The notes under the pieces were generated by a model. It saw only the letters and a list, made by a program, of their open reading frames with translations. It had not been told where the DNA came from and made no database searches. Below are positions 48,992 to 61,094 of a stretch of DNA of 64,000 nt, piece after piece; positions within the stretch are counted from its first letter, which is position 1, and every line of letters begins with the position of its first letter. The stretch covers positions 36,930,620 to 36,994,619 of the forward strand of contig NC_084887.1 in NCBI RefSeq assembly GCF_958979055.1. Direction: 5' to 3'. Source of the stretch: Alnus glutinosa (lineage: Eukaryota; Streptophyta; Magnoliopsida; Fagales; Betulaceae). Made by a program: the position numbers and the translations under genes.

Positions 48992-49063
48992 CGCCGTTGC
49001 CGGGGATCGAACCCGGGTCACCCGCGTGACAGGCGGGAATACTTACCACTATACTACAACGAC
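48992..49063 (-). tRNA. tRNA-Asp (GTC)
   Basis: 72 nt, no intron. The acceptor arm GTCGTTG pairs with CAACGGC plus discriminator G, the anticodon loop is CCTGTCACG with anticodon GTC, and the T-loop is GGTTCGATCCC. A T-run precedes 48992 on the plus strand as an A-run on the tRNA strand, not a clear terminator. Confidence 0.96.
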
Positions 49064-49752
49064 TTGTTGATACATTACTTTCTTAATATATTATATATCT
49101 TTTTGGAAGAAAAAGAACAAGATAAAAAAGGGATTTGAAAAGCAACTTAACTCGTAGGAAATTAGCTTTAACTTGAATTCCATCCCGTATTAATAGGTTG
49201 ACTTTTCGTTCTCATTAGGCTTCTCTTTGTTTATTAATCCTTCTAAAAAAGTTAACGAAAGAAATTGATACTTTAATATTATTAGGCCACTAAGAATTTA
49301 GGAAAATCTATAAAAACAAAGTCCAAGCAAACAATGGTATAGGACATAATAACCATAAACAATATATAATTAAATCTTTAATTTTTTTAGCAATTAACTT
49401 TTTTAGGGTATTGAATTGTTAAATAATAATAAAAAAAAAACTATCACATGGAAAAAAGGTTTTTTGTTTTTTTTTTTTAATCTATATTTTTCTTTAGTAT
49501 AATTTCTAGAGTACGAATTAAGTTCTAAAGAGAGGGATGTAATTATTAGACAATTTTTTTCTTTTAAATTGAATTGGAATAAATTCTTCCAATTTAGTCT
49601 ATTGACATTTATAAAAAATGCATGTGATAATTACATATTCTATTGAAAATGCATACGAGATTCATACATTTTGGACACACATTAATTTAATAACTTAGAT
49701 TGAAAGAAATTATTCCAATTCAATTTAAAGGAAAATTTTAACATTATATATA
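49064..49752. other. Intergenic, no gene seen
   Basis: Very AT-rich; nothing recognised. Confidence 0.5.
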
Positions 49753-49762
49753 TATCCATCTT

Positions 49763-51003
49763 GGATCCGGCTTCCATGCGGTAGTTTAAAACTACCGCAT
49801 GGGTGCTGTAGTGGAAAACGGTACTGTTTTTTCACAAAACGGTACCGTTTCCACTTAAAAAAATTTACAAATTTTTTAATAAATTTAAAAATTATAAAAA
49901 TAATAATAATTAAAAACAAAAAATATAAAAACCTAAAAAAACTAAAGAGGTGGCCGGGGTTGCCCAAACAGGTGCCCGGCCACCCCATTATTGACTAGAA
50001 CCACCCCCTTGGCCGATTTGGGGTGGATGAACCACCCTAGTCGACTTTGGGGGTGGTCTGGCCACCCCCAAAAGGCCAAAAAACAAAACAAAAAAAAAGT
50101 TAAGGGTTTGGGGGGTGGCCGGACCATCCCCAAGGCCCTGGGGGTGGTTTCGACCACCCCATACGGCCGATCTGGGGGTGGCTCGCCTTTGGGGGTGATC
50201 CGGCCACCCCAAAAATCCAAACCTTTTTTTTTCTGTTTTTGTTTTTGGTTTCTAGGCCTTTTAGGGGTGGCCGGACCACCCCATACGGCCGATCTCGGCC
50301 ACCCCCAAAATTAAAACCTTTTTTTTTTTTTTTTTTGGTATCTATGCCTTTTAAGGGTGGCTGGACCACCCCCAAGGGCCTGGGGGTGGTTTCGACCACC
50401 CCATACGGCCGATCTGGGGGTGGCTAAATCCAAACCTTTTTTTTTTTTTTTTTTTTTTGGTTTCTAGGCCTTTTAGGGGTGGTCAGACTACCCCCAAGGG
50501 CCTGGGGGTGGTTTCGACCACCCCATACGCCCGATCTGGGGGTGGCTCGGTGATCCGGTCACCGGCCACCCCCAAAACCCAAACTTTTTTTTTTTTTGGT
50601 TTCTAGGCCTTTTAGGGGTGGCCAGACCACCCCCAAGGGCCTGGGGGTGGTTTCGACCACCCCATACAGCCGATATGGGGGTGCCTCAAGGCCTTTAGGG
50701 GTGGTCCGGCCACCCCCAAACCCCTAACCTTTTTTTTGTTTTTTGGCTTTTTGGGGGTGGCCAGACCACCCCCAAAGCCGACTAGGGTGGACGATCCACC
50801 CCAGATCGGCCAAGGGGGTGGCTGGAAAATAATGGGGTGGCTGGACATCCCCTTGGGCAACGCCGACCACCCCTTTAGTTTTTTTAGGTTTTTATAATTT
50901 TTGTTTTTAATTATTATAATTTTTAAATTTAAAAAAAAAATTTGCAAATTTTTTTAATGTGACCCATGCGGTAGTTTTAAACTACCGCATGGAAGTCGGA
51001 TCC
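49763..51003. mobile_element. GC-rich foldback element with palindromic termini
   Basis: 1,241 bp. The ends GGATCCGGCTTCC and, inverted, GGATCCGACTTCC are each followed by a 29-bp near-perfect hairpin (arms CCATGCGGTAGTTT, one central base). Imperfect 10-bp target duplication TATCCATCTT/TATCCATCCT, so Mutator-like is likely. AT-rich subterminal parts flank a GC-rich core of GGGGTGG/CCACCCC units. Open frames on both strands in the core are repeat artefacts. Confidence 0.8.
50224..50700. repeat. Minisatellite core, about 110-140 bp units
   Basis: Four to five units, each with a T-run, TTTCTAGGCCTTTTAGGGG or a close variant, GGCCTGGGGGTGG and CCCCATACGGCCGAT. Units differ mainly in T-run length. 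Confidence 0.8.
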
Positions 51004-51013
51004 TATCCATCCT

Positions 51014-52245
51014 TTGTTGTAGCTCCATTTGGGACAGCATGTGAGATTTGAATCTCCTGTCATTCTCTGCCCCAAGAGATAATAACCGAGGTTGTGAAAG
51101 AAGTCTTTTCCAAGTGGCCTTTTGTAAGATTGGGCCCCTACTTGGGTAAGGATTGTTAACACATCAGCTTCATATTAGGAATATGATTAACTTACATGGA
51201 GTTTATGAATTATAAAGAAACCTATGAGTGTTAAATCTCACATTGATTCATTAATAGGTGAGATTGAATTTTAAAAGCGATTATAGGGAGTTCAAATTAT
51301 AAAATTGACTATTAATTTTAGAGTGACAACGCATATATGATTAGCAATTTTCTAAGGTCGTTACAAAATATATTGCAACATAATAACGTCATTTAATACT
51401 GAAACACTGCATCAAATATTAGCACAAATATAACTACAGTTTTTCTTTGGTCGGAGCCCATGCTGACAAACTTGTGCCCAAAGAAGAGAGGACATGGGTA
51501 ATAACTCCATCTCCAATTCCCAAACACGTGTGTATCATGTGATCAAAATATTGATTTTGTACTTAAATAAAAATTTGTAAAGATTAGAGGCATCATAAGA
51601 GAGTAAACAAACAGGGATTAGCACAAAATATAGTGTGAAAGGGGGGGTTTAAGAGTCAAATGCTCATCAATTACCTCTCCCCTTTTCATTCTCCCTCGTA
51701 CAATCAAACACAGTGTTAAAAAGGTTTTAAAAAGAAGGTATAAAAGCGTCATTTGTTGCAACAGTAAGGGACAGAAAAGGTAAACAGAAAAGTGTTCGAA
51801 ATCCGTATTTACGTGTAGCTTGGGGAGCACGGTAGTTATGTCCCACCAAAATTCACCATAATGCCACTCACTCGGTTTTCGAGGCTCCAACAGTCCATCT
51901 CCTCGACATTCTTCGACAAGACCCCCAGCTTCGTGTTCGAACCTACAGCCTCGGAGCCAGGTTCAGTCAACGGTGGGCCCTGATTAGCCTACCAATTCTA
52001 CGGTATTTTCAACCCGAACCTCAAGGCTCGGTTCCCCAGCTTCTCATAACAGCTCCAAAGCTGGGGTTTCCCGCTCTCACACACATACGCACTCACTCTC
52101 TCTCTCTCTCTCTCTCTCTCGCTCCCTTAACTTCGTGCAGTGGACAAAAGGGAAAGCTCATTAACAGAGCTCTCTCTCTCTCGCTCTCTCGCTCTCTGAA
52201 TGGTATATGATTTGGTTCAACATCCTTCTCTAACTCTCAGAGAAA
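51014..52245 (+). promoter_or_regulatory. Upstream region and leader of the SOG1-clade gene
   Basis: CT/CTCG microsatellite at 52096-52198, typical of plant 5' leaders. An upstream ATG at 52200 opens a frame that passes the main ATG (52246) in another phase. If the first intron is spliced, it continues into exon 2. No other gene seen. Confidence 0.5.
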
Positions 52246-52358
52246 ATGGCAAGGTAAATGTGAAACTATTAACGAAACAAATGGATGAATATGTAAATAA
52301 GTTCTTCGAAGATGTGTCTGTCAAGAAGATTTTTCTTCTTCTTCTTCTTCCTTCCTTT

Positions 52359-52389
<31 letters not shown>

Positions 52390-55300
52390 GTATTTTCAGT
52401 TTACGTTTTCTGTATTGGGTATGTCCTAAATACAAATTGATTTTCGTTTCTTTTTTTTCCTGTTTTTATTTTGTTTCTGCTTTTTAATTTTAGCTTCTGG
52501 GGTTTATACGGATTCTCCTTATATTTTTTTTTTAAATGCATGCTGGGTAAATTAAACTATTTTGTTTTTTTTTCTCCTGGATTGAGTTGTGAAATCTCTG
52601 AGTAGTTTCTACTTTGGGAAAAAACGCATATGTCAGAGGAAGATTCTCTTGCTAGATTTTACCTTCTGAGAGTTGCCCATTTCGGAAAATGTTGGATGTG
52701 AAGCGTGTGCATGTTAAAGTTCTTGTCTTGTGGTTGGAGGCAATAGTAAAGTTTCTTTCTTTTGTCAATATTTTGATGAGTAAACAGATATTTGGATGTA
52801 TTTTGAGAATCCTATTTCAGGCCTTTTTGTCTATCCCCTGTAGCTGGGCCTTGACATGGATGCTGATATCTGAACTCTCTTCTTGCTCTAGAGTGCATTA
52901 ATATGGGGATTATTGGAGTGTTCTGGATGATGATTAGTTTTTGTTGGACTAAATCTTGCATAAAAAAAATCATTACTGTAGTTTATTGTAGAGGAGAAAT
53001 CATGTAAAGGATTTAACAAATGTCATTCATTCGAAAAGGAGAACAGAAAATTAATCAATATTGCGTTAGTCTATATGGAAATTAGCCTGCAGTATAGTAG
53101 AAGTAATGACATCTCATTCTTGGATTGCACTGGTATCACTTTTGCTTGCCTTTTTGAAGGAGTATTTATATCCTAAATCTTCTCAAGGAAAAGGAAAGCA
53201 GGCTTAAAAATATATATAATTTTCTGTTGGAACTAACTGAAAATGCAAATATTTTCTAGCTTCATTTTAGATATCCAGCTGTGGTAAAAAAAGCCTTAAT
53301 GTGAGCTTATTCTGTTTTCACATAATATCTTTGAAAGATTAAGAAAATGGGTACTTTTTAAGATTATATATGTACTTATTGGAGTCATTAGTTGTGGACG
53401 GAAGTTGGTCTTCTATTGTTTGAATTCATTGGTTGGTCAGGTCATTCCCTCGCCTACTATACTACCCTACATGCTTTTTCCACTAGAATCAGCATTACAT
53501 TGGTGGTGATCTGCTTCTTAAGATATCTAGTCTTAGTTTCAATTAAAAAGCTAAACTAGTTCAGATAAATAAGTGAATGTGTGGAAATCTTATTAATGTT
53601 TAATTTTGTTAGTGTATTATCTTGGAGTGCCTTTAGAATCTGTTCGATCATTTCTCAAGATCATGAAATGTGTATAGTTGTAAATAAATATCGTTCCTTT
53701 TGTTTTTTGTTATACTCTCTGTATGTATCTATCTTTTTACTCTACTCGGTTGGACCTATGTTTTTGACTGTGCAACATATGTACTACAATTTTGGTATTT
53801 ACATCTACTTGATCAGTGTTAAAGAGATTTTCCATCACTAGGCTAGCCCTATTGATCTGAAGTGGGTCGCTATACAAGTTTACTCTATCAAGCATTCCTT
53901 ACAACATTTTACCATATCTGTTGTCTCAGTTTTGAGTCATTTCACATGATTTCCTGATGCTTTATGCACTTCCGCAATGGTATTCTGCTATAAAGGTGGT
54001 TGACTCCTGCTTGTTCCTCCTTGCAAACTTGTGCTTTTCTCTTCTGTTACTTGTTCTTTGCAAACCTTTTAAAATATTGGACTTATGATATATTGTTACA
54101 TTCTTCTTCTGCCCATAGCTATAAGATATCTCATAATTGAATTCTAAGCTTAGATATCATTCTTGCAGGACTTGGCTAATCAACAGCAGAGGATTGGCAA
54201 GGAAAGTGAGAAATGCTACGTGTTCTCCTGCTTATCAAATCAAAGACTGTGGGGCAAATCGTGAATGTCCAAATTGCCATTATAATATTGACAACAGTGA
54301 TGTAAGATGGAAAACATTTCTTTGGCTTCCATGCAATAACAGTTATATAAACTTTTACACAAAATATGCACAGAAAATTGGCGTTAATTTGGAGTTCTAA
54401 AAATACCACATAGATATTTAAGTGTCCACAATATTATTTAATTTATATCTTCTCTTTTAGCACCTATAACTATATGCATCGCATGAGTTTGCTTCTTTCT
54501 TTTTTTTCTTCTCAGTACAAGGTATTCACCATCTTTATGCAAAAAAATTGGAAAAGCACTTTCTCAATATTGTTTGGCGTGGATTTGCTTGACTAGATGT
54601 TGATTTATATTGCTAACATCACTGCTTCTCCTGTGCAGGTTTCTCCTGAATGGCCAGGCCTGCCTGTTGGTGTGAAATTTGATCCTTCTGATGCAGAGCT
54701 CTTAGAACATTTAGCAGCAAAATGTGGTGCTGGAACCTCAAAGCCACACTTATTTATTGATGAGTTCATCGCAACACTTGAGGGGCACCAAGGAATTTGC
54801 TACACCCATCCGGAAAATCTTCCTGGTGAGGGAGCTCCCTGCCCTATATAACTTCTACTATTATTTGGTTTTCCCCATTTCCATACTGTCATCACTGTAT
54901 TAATTGTTGTATAATGAACCAAACTAGATTAATATCTGAAAAAATTTAATTTTTTATTGAAAATCAAGAAGACTGCCAAGTCTTGTATCATAGCACATGG
55001 TCTAGATTATGAGTTTGACATGGTCTAGATTACTAATTCTCTATTATTTTTATTATTATTATTATTTTTTTTTTTTCAGGTGCTAAGAAAGATGGAAGCA
55101 GTGTCCATTTCTTTCACAGAACAACTAATGCGTACGCTTCTGGTCAACGGAAGCGGCGCAAGATCCATAGTCAGCAGAGTTTGACCAAGGAGCATGTCCG
55201 CTGGCACAAGACAGGTAAGACCAAATCTGTGGTGGAAAATGGAGTGCAAAAGGGCTGTAAGAAGATCATGGTACTATATAAAAGTTCAAAGAAGGGGTCC

Positions 55301-56380
55301 AAGCCAGATAAGTCCAATTGGGTGATGCATCAATACCATCTAGGGACTGAAGAAGAGGAGAAGGAAGGAGAGTTTGTAGTGTCAAAAATTTTCTTTCAAC
55401 AGCCAAAGCAGACTGACAATAATGATAGCGGCCTTGTGGTTGAGGATTCTGATATTATGACACTACGAGCTAGTCCAAGGACTCCAAAAGCAAATCCTCC
55501 CAATCCACCTCGTGCAGGGAAATCTGTTCTGAGTGATGATGTTGCTGACAATAACATAATCCCGTCATCTGCCCAGGTAGGTAGCGTTATTCGTAGTGTT
55601 CTCTTCCATATTAATCAGTATACCCCATGAGTGAACTATTGGGGCAGGTCAGTGATGATCATGGGAAAGAAAGGAAAAGAAAATGTTGTGGAAAAAAGAA
55701 AAAAGGAGGAATATGCTGTAACCAGTATTACAATTTTTTAACTGTTGTAGGGTGTACCATAAAATGAACATTCAGGCCAGAGAAAAAATTATAAAATGAC
55801 CAATGGGAAACCAGTAGACTTGTCTCAATTTCCACTGAAGGCAAAAGTTTTTTTCACTAAGGAAGACAATGAAGTTATAGTAGCATTTTTCATTTGTTTC
55901 CCAAGATGCCTTAATGTATTATATCTTCACTGAAATTTATTTGTGTGGATCAGAAAGTAGAGTTTGTCTCCGAATCATCTCGTGCCTCTTCACCTGCATG
56001 GCTGGCCGGCGAATCTCAGGCTGTTGAGAACTGTGATTTAAACTGCTTGGATGATTCATTACTATGCAAGGAGATTTTCGATTCTTCTGCTCCACTAAAT
56101 TACTGGGGCTTGAATGACATCTCTTACACCAACTTTGTTAGCAACAAAAATGAGGCGACTATAAATAATAATGCTGCTTCTGGAATTCCGGAGCTCGAGA
56201 ACATAGAACTGGATACTCCACCTGATTTCCAGCTTGCTGTAAGCTTCACTTCCTACCCTTCTTTCTTTGTTGTTTAAATCTTTCTAAGGTATTATTGAGA
56301 TCCATAATTCTCATTCACATGTGCAGGATTTGCAGTTTGGTTCTCAAGACAGCATCTTTAGTTGGCTAGACCGGATGTGA
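52246..56380 (+). CDS. SOG1-clade NAC transcription factor (DNA-damage response type)
   Basis: Six exons: 52246-52253, 54169-54301, 54639-54825, 55080-55576, 55954-56238 and 56327-56380 (1,164 nt, 387 aa). The first coding exon is only 8 nt (MA plus two bases) before a 1.9-kb intron; joining gives [16 protein letters not shown]. Then a cysteine-rich segment ([18 protein letters not shown]) precedes the NAC domain (about 52-220: [77 protein letters not shown]). The tail has [11 protein letters not shown] and [14 protein letters not shown]. This matches SOG1/ANAC008 and its close paralogues, whose SQ sites are ATM/ATR targets. Only two SQ sites occur after the NAC domain (residues 296 and 376), so it may be a SOG1-like paralogue. 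Confidence 0.9.
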
Positions 56381-57289
56381 GATGACATAACAAAGCAAAG
56401 CGGGATTTACAATGAATTCCCTAGTTTGTTCTGTCCTACAGTCCGAAGTCACCATCCTCATCTCTTTCCAGCATTTTCTTCAGTGGCAATGACTTCATTT
56501 CTTTAAGGGCATTGGAGATTGTCCCTCTCTGCTGGGGCACTTTTTTTGAACTCTTCTCAGACTTCAAGGCACGCAATGCCATGGAGTTGGCAGAATCGAT
56601 CTTTCAGCTGTCTAGTACCAGAGATCTGTACCTAGAGCTGTCAAGCTGAAATGCCAAGGATTCTTTTTGTGTTCTGGCTCTATCTCGGCTTGTTTTTCTT
56701 ATTGTCAATGCACCATGCAGGTGCCTGGATTCAGTGATTCCTGTGTCTGAATGCTCTGTTGGTTCTCCAGGGTGAGAAATGTCAAGACGTTTGTCCGGCA
56801 GGGATGTGTTTGTTGCTTCTGTGGCATGTGAAAGCATGTAAGCAGCAACTATACATGGCGTTAACATCTACGAAAGATGTTCTACAACCGTGCATATATG
56901 AAACTTTAGTTTCCTGATGTATCAGAATGTAAACTTATTGCTATGATAATTATGGCTTTGTTGTCTATTTTGCACCGTTTTCTTGAAGAAAAAAAAAATG
57001 TTGCATTTTTAAAAAGCCATCTTGTGCTTAATAATGTACTCCATTCTCATATTAGCAGAAGCTTTTAACCCTTTTCATCGCAAATGAATCCTCAAACCCG
57101 CAACCGCAAACATGTTTCAATCTGTCTTAAAATAGTTATTAAATAATTTAATTTGCTATTTTTCTATCGGCGTAAGCTTTGGAGACGACAATTGATTTTA
57201 TATGATATTTGAGCAAATATCTTTAGTTCAAACCTTGATTTTATAGTTCACTCTCAATTTCAATTATATTTTTAATGTGTTTTGACAGT
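56381..57289. other. 3' region of the SOG1-clade gene and intergenic
   Basis: Likely 3' UTR to about 56970 (TTGCTATGATAATTATGGC near the end). No further gene. Confidence 0.45.
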
Positions 57290-57892
57290 ATTATTAAGTA
57301 GAGCATTGACATTAACCAATGTTACCAAACAAATGTTAAGATCCATAAAGGGTCTTAGCCTCTTAGAACTAGGGCTAGGCATAGACTCTGTCAAAGTAAA
57401 AGTGGGGTTTCCGGCTTCCATCTCGCTTAACCTAGAGGCATCGAAAAACTTTAATTTTGATTAAATTTTTTATATGTTAGACCTTATTTGTTAAGTGAGA
57501 GTTTGAATTTATATGTTAGGAGGAGTATTAAATTATCAATTAAATTATAAAATTTCTCATTTTTTATAATTTTAATATTTAAGACAACGAGTGATTTAAT
57601 CCGTCTTTGTGAATATCTTGATGCAACCAAAAACATCATTGCCATACTAAATAACGCATTTTGGTTTGTTGGTTGGATTTCGAAGGAAGTGCTTTTGTTG
57701 ACTCGATCAAAAGAATCTAAAAAAGAATATGACATTAACCAATGCCATGAAACAAATGTTAAGATCCATAGGTTATATAGGCAGTTTGAAATTCTCGTTC
57801 CCCCTTTGCCCCTCATTTCTCCCCTGACTTCTGTTATTTGCTTGTCCGCTTTTAGCATGATGTTGAAAAAAAAAAATCAAGGCTGAACATGT

Positions 57893-58021
57893 TTTACAAG
57901 ATAGCAAGGGAATTTCAACTTTTCTATTTTACCCATGTGCACAAGCCAAACACGCACCACTAATTTTTTTTCCTGCCAGGGGCAAAATGAGAAAGTTAAA
58001 ATTTCCTTGCTATCTTGTAAA
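57893..58021. mobile_element. Short MITE, 129 bp
   Basis: Inverted ends TTTACAAGATAGCAAGG, with similarity continuing to about 40 bp on each side. Non-coding. No clear target duplication. Confidence 0.7.
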
Positions 58022-58152
58022 GCACGCTCAGTCTTGACTTCTTTTCAACGTCTTGCCAAAAGTCTGCTCTCAAGACAGGCACAATACGAAAGTTTGGGGA
58101 AAATGAGAGAAAGGGGGAACAAAAATTTCAAACGGGCCCATAGATAGAGGGG

Positions 58153-58353
58153 CAGGGGCGGTCCTACATTGGGGCTAGGGGGAGCCTGCCCCCCAAGCCC
58201 CAAAATTTTTCCCAAAAAAAAAAAATTTTCAAAAAAAAAAAATTTAAAATTAAAATTTTACCCCCTAGTTTTTTAATTTTTTTAGTTTTGCCCCCTCATT
58301 TATTTTTTTTTTAATTTGGCCCCTCCATTTTTACAAGCCTGGGTCCACCACTG
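58153..58353. mobile_element. hAT-type MITE, 201 bp
   Basis: Ends CAGGGGCGGTCC and, inverted, CAGTGGTGGACC. 8-bp flanks TAGAGGGG/CAGAGGGG (7 of 8 match). The interior has poly-A/T and GCCCCC motifs common in plant hAT MITEs. Confidence 0.75.
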
Positions 58354-58361
58354 CAGAGGGG

Positions 58362-59160
58362 GTCGTAGCCTCAAGGAACTAGGGCTGAGTATAGACTATG
58401 TCAAGGTCAATGGAAAGGTTTAAGGATCGGTGATCAAAGTCTTAATGGCACAATTAAGGTAGAATATGAGTGATTTAGGGTTTGCAATGGGAACTAATAA
58501 ATGCATAGGGGTTCAAAATGACATTGTTTTCCCTTAAAAATAGTAAAATACCACTAAGCACATAACCATGTTATTTTATTAATTATATATTTTTTTTAAA
58601 ATAAAGTTGGGCAAATCGAAAATTCGTCGAAAAGTGAAATTGATATTCAATGTCACATCTGACTTTCATCGAAAACCAAATATAAAATCCAACCCTGCCA
58701 TCGAAAGCTAACCCGCACGATGCGAACAGGGTCGGCCCTCAAAATTTTATAGAATGCACAACCCTACCTAGGATAAGGGTGTGATGTTGATAATCGACCT
58801 TCCATTTTCCTATTATGCCTATAGTTTCAATACCATAACCAATGACACAAATAATATTTATAATTGTAATTTAACAGATTGTTTCAATTATTTTAACGAT
58901 AAATCATATTCAAAAATAGACAAATTGTTTTTGTTACGTTAACAACAACAAAAATAGACCGTTGGAATTCCAAATAATTGGTTTTGTGATTCCTCGAACT
59001 CATGATGAATTTTGAAAACATTGCTAATCACAAAAAAATAAAAAAAAATAAAAAAAAATAGACCATTTGATTCTCTAACAGCAGACCTGTCGTTTTAGCG
59101 TTATGTCATTTTTTGTGTAAATCATTTTGGAAGCAGCACTAAATTGGCAAATAATTTCAA
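58362..59160. other. Intergenic, no gene seen
   Basis: AT-rich; no recognisable exon or element with clear ends. Confidence 0.45.
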
Positions 59161-59218
59161 AAAAAAAAACCCCTTTTCCCTTTCCCTAAACCCAAACCTA
59201 AAACCCTGAAACCCCCAT

Positions 59219-59383
59219 TTGGGTTCGAAGAGGAACCCATGGAATGAAAGGGCAACCCAGCGAGCAAAGACGTTGGGGCTAACATCGATTTCTTTGATTG
59301 ACACCGATGTTTGCTCCGAGGACTCTTCGGAGGCATTGCTTGAGGACCCTCTCCTCTCTTCTCCAATCCAATCCCTCCAAGTA
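59219..59383 (+). other. Possible 5' exon or leader of the CRM gene
   Basis: An open plus-strand stretch (…TSISLIDTDVCSEDSSEALL…) ends at a possible donor CTCCAAGTATCT, followed by a CT repeat (59387-59405). It lies about 0.75 kb before the first sure CRM exon. No family recognised, no ATG in frame at the start. It could be a non-coding first exon. Confidence 0.3.
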
Positions 59384-60120
59384 TCTTCTCTCTCTCTCTC
59401 TCTCAATTGAACTCCATTTGTTTGACGAGAAAGTGAAGGAAAGTAAATGAGAAATGAAAATGCACAAGTGGGTTCTTTGGGGTATTCGAGTTTTGGATTT
59501 TCGTCTCAACTGTGCCAAATGGGTGTTTTAGGCTAAGCTCATTGAGGGATTTTGGTATTTGGGGTTGCAGTTAATGAACCCTCTTATGATCTTTTTTATT
59601 TATTTATTTATTTATTTATTTTTAAGTCTTAGACTGAGCTCGGTGAGGGTTTTCCCATTTGCTTCAATTTGATTTGAAGTGGCACAAATGCGGCCTTTTT
59701 TGTTTTCTCCGAATCCCAGCAGCCAAAAGAAGGAAAAAAAAATAAAAAATGAAAGAACTAAGATTTAGTTTGATTCCCCAATATTTTATCCTTTTTTAAT
59801 TTATCAGATTTTGCATTAAAATTGGAAAACTCTACTTACTTGCTTATATGTTTTCGTTTTATCAGGCCTCAGATAATGAAAAATCTAGAAACCAATAGTT
59901 TAATCTCTTTTCATTTGCCAACATTTTCTCAGTAAGCAACGAAAGTCTATTTCTCTCTGTCTCGTTTCTCCGGTTTTTCTTATTTTCTTTGATCTGGTTT
60001 TAAATGAGAAGATTAAGCTCAGCTTAGGTGGGATTGAATTTGTGCCCTGAATACTGAAGAATCTATAATTCAATTTCTGAATTCTTTACCTTCACCTAAT
60101 GATCAAGAAAGCAGATACTT

Positions 60121-61058
60121 ATGGCTTGTCACCTTGTCCAGTATTAATACTTCTGGTTTTTGCACAAGCTTCAGTCTGATTCAAATTTTGTTTATATTCA
60201 GGAATCTCGTGTCTTTAAAAGATGTTTTGCTGAATCCCACCTCAAGCAATGTAATTCAGCCTAGTATTCCAACTGAAGATAGTTTATTATGTTCTTCGCA
60301 TGCACCGTTGGATCCATTCAAGGTATGGTCGCGTTCTATGTCAACATCGAAAGGGAGGAGCATGCGAAGCAAGGTGGAGAGGCGGATGCAAAGAGAATCT
60401 GGTAAAACCCTAAGGGAGAGGCGGAGAGCCCAAAAGTTAAAGAAGAAGCTGATGACTGAGGAGGAGAGACTGATTTACAACCTCAAAAGAGTATGTTATC
60501 TACTATCTAGCCCTTATGAACAATTATGAGTTATTGACTGTTAGAATACGTATGCTTTCTGCTAAATTTTGGTTGCAACAATTGGCTTTTGGCTTTCTCT
60601 TAATTGGTATACTAGGTTGACCTTCTATTGATCAATGTCATTGTTTACTAGATATTGAGAAGTATTCTGTTGGGATTGCTAGTTAGAATTTTTGTAGGAT
60701 ATATGAAGTAAAGGAAGTAAAGGATACAAATGCTTGGGAAGCTTGTAATGAGCGACCTAGATATGAAGTGGCATTGTATCTACATCATATCAGGGATATG
60801 CTAGCAAACTTACATTAAAACTTTAAAATTCCTTTTAAGGATGAAATTCTCTCAAAATTAGCTCTGACTGTTGGGATCTTGTTGTAGATTAACTGCTGTC
60901 ATTGCCTTTATGGTATGTTTGGTTGGAGAGAGAGAGGAAAGGAGAGCGGAATGGGTTGGGGGGGAGGGGGGGGTTTCTTCTTCCACCTGTTTGGATATCT
61001 ATCTTTAGACAGGATTTGAATGGATTTAGATGGGTAATATAGCCCCCTCAACAACACC

Positions 61059-61094
<36 letters not shown>

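Larger units (their letters stand above)
57290..58410. repeat. Two diverged direct repeats interrupted by insertions
   Basis: cattaaccaatgttaccaaacaaatgttaagatcc-type sequence plus gaactagggctaggcatagac at 57305-57395 recurs as split parts at 57732-57770 and 58372-58410. The MITE at 57893-58021 and the hAT MITE at 58153-58353 lie between the two parts of the second copy. Confidence 0.65.

Noticed and set aside
49942-50947. Pro/Gly-rich open frames in the 50-kb GC-rich block
   Set aside because: Same reason: minisatellite composition, both strands open, no start context or splice logic.
59122-59518. Minus-strand open frames near 59.2-59.5 kb
   Set aside because: Driven by the CT repeat and AG-rich complement; no splice structure, and the next gene is on the plus strand.
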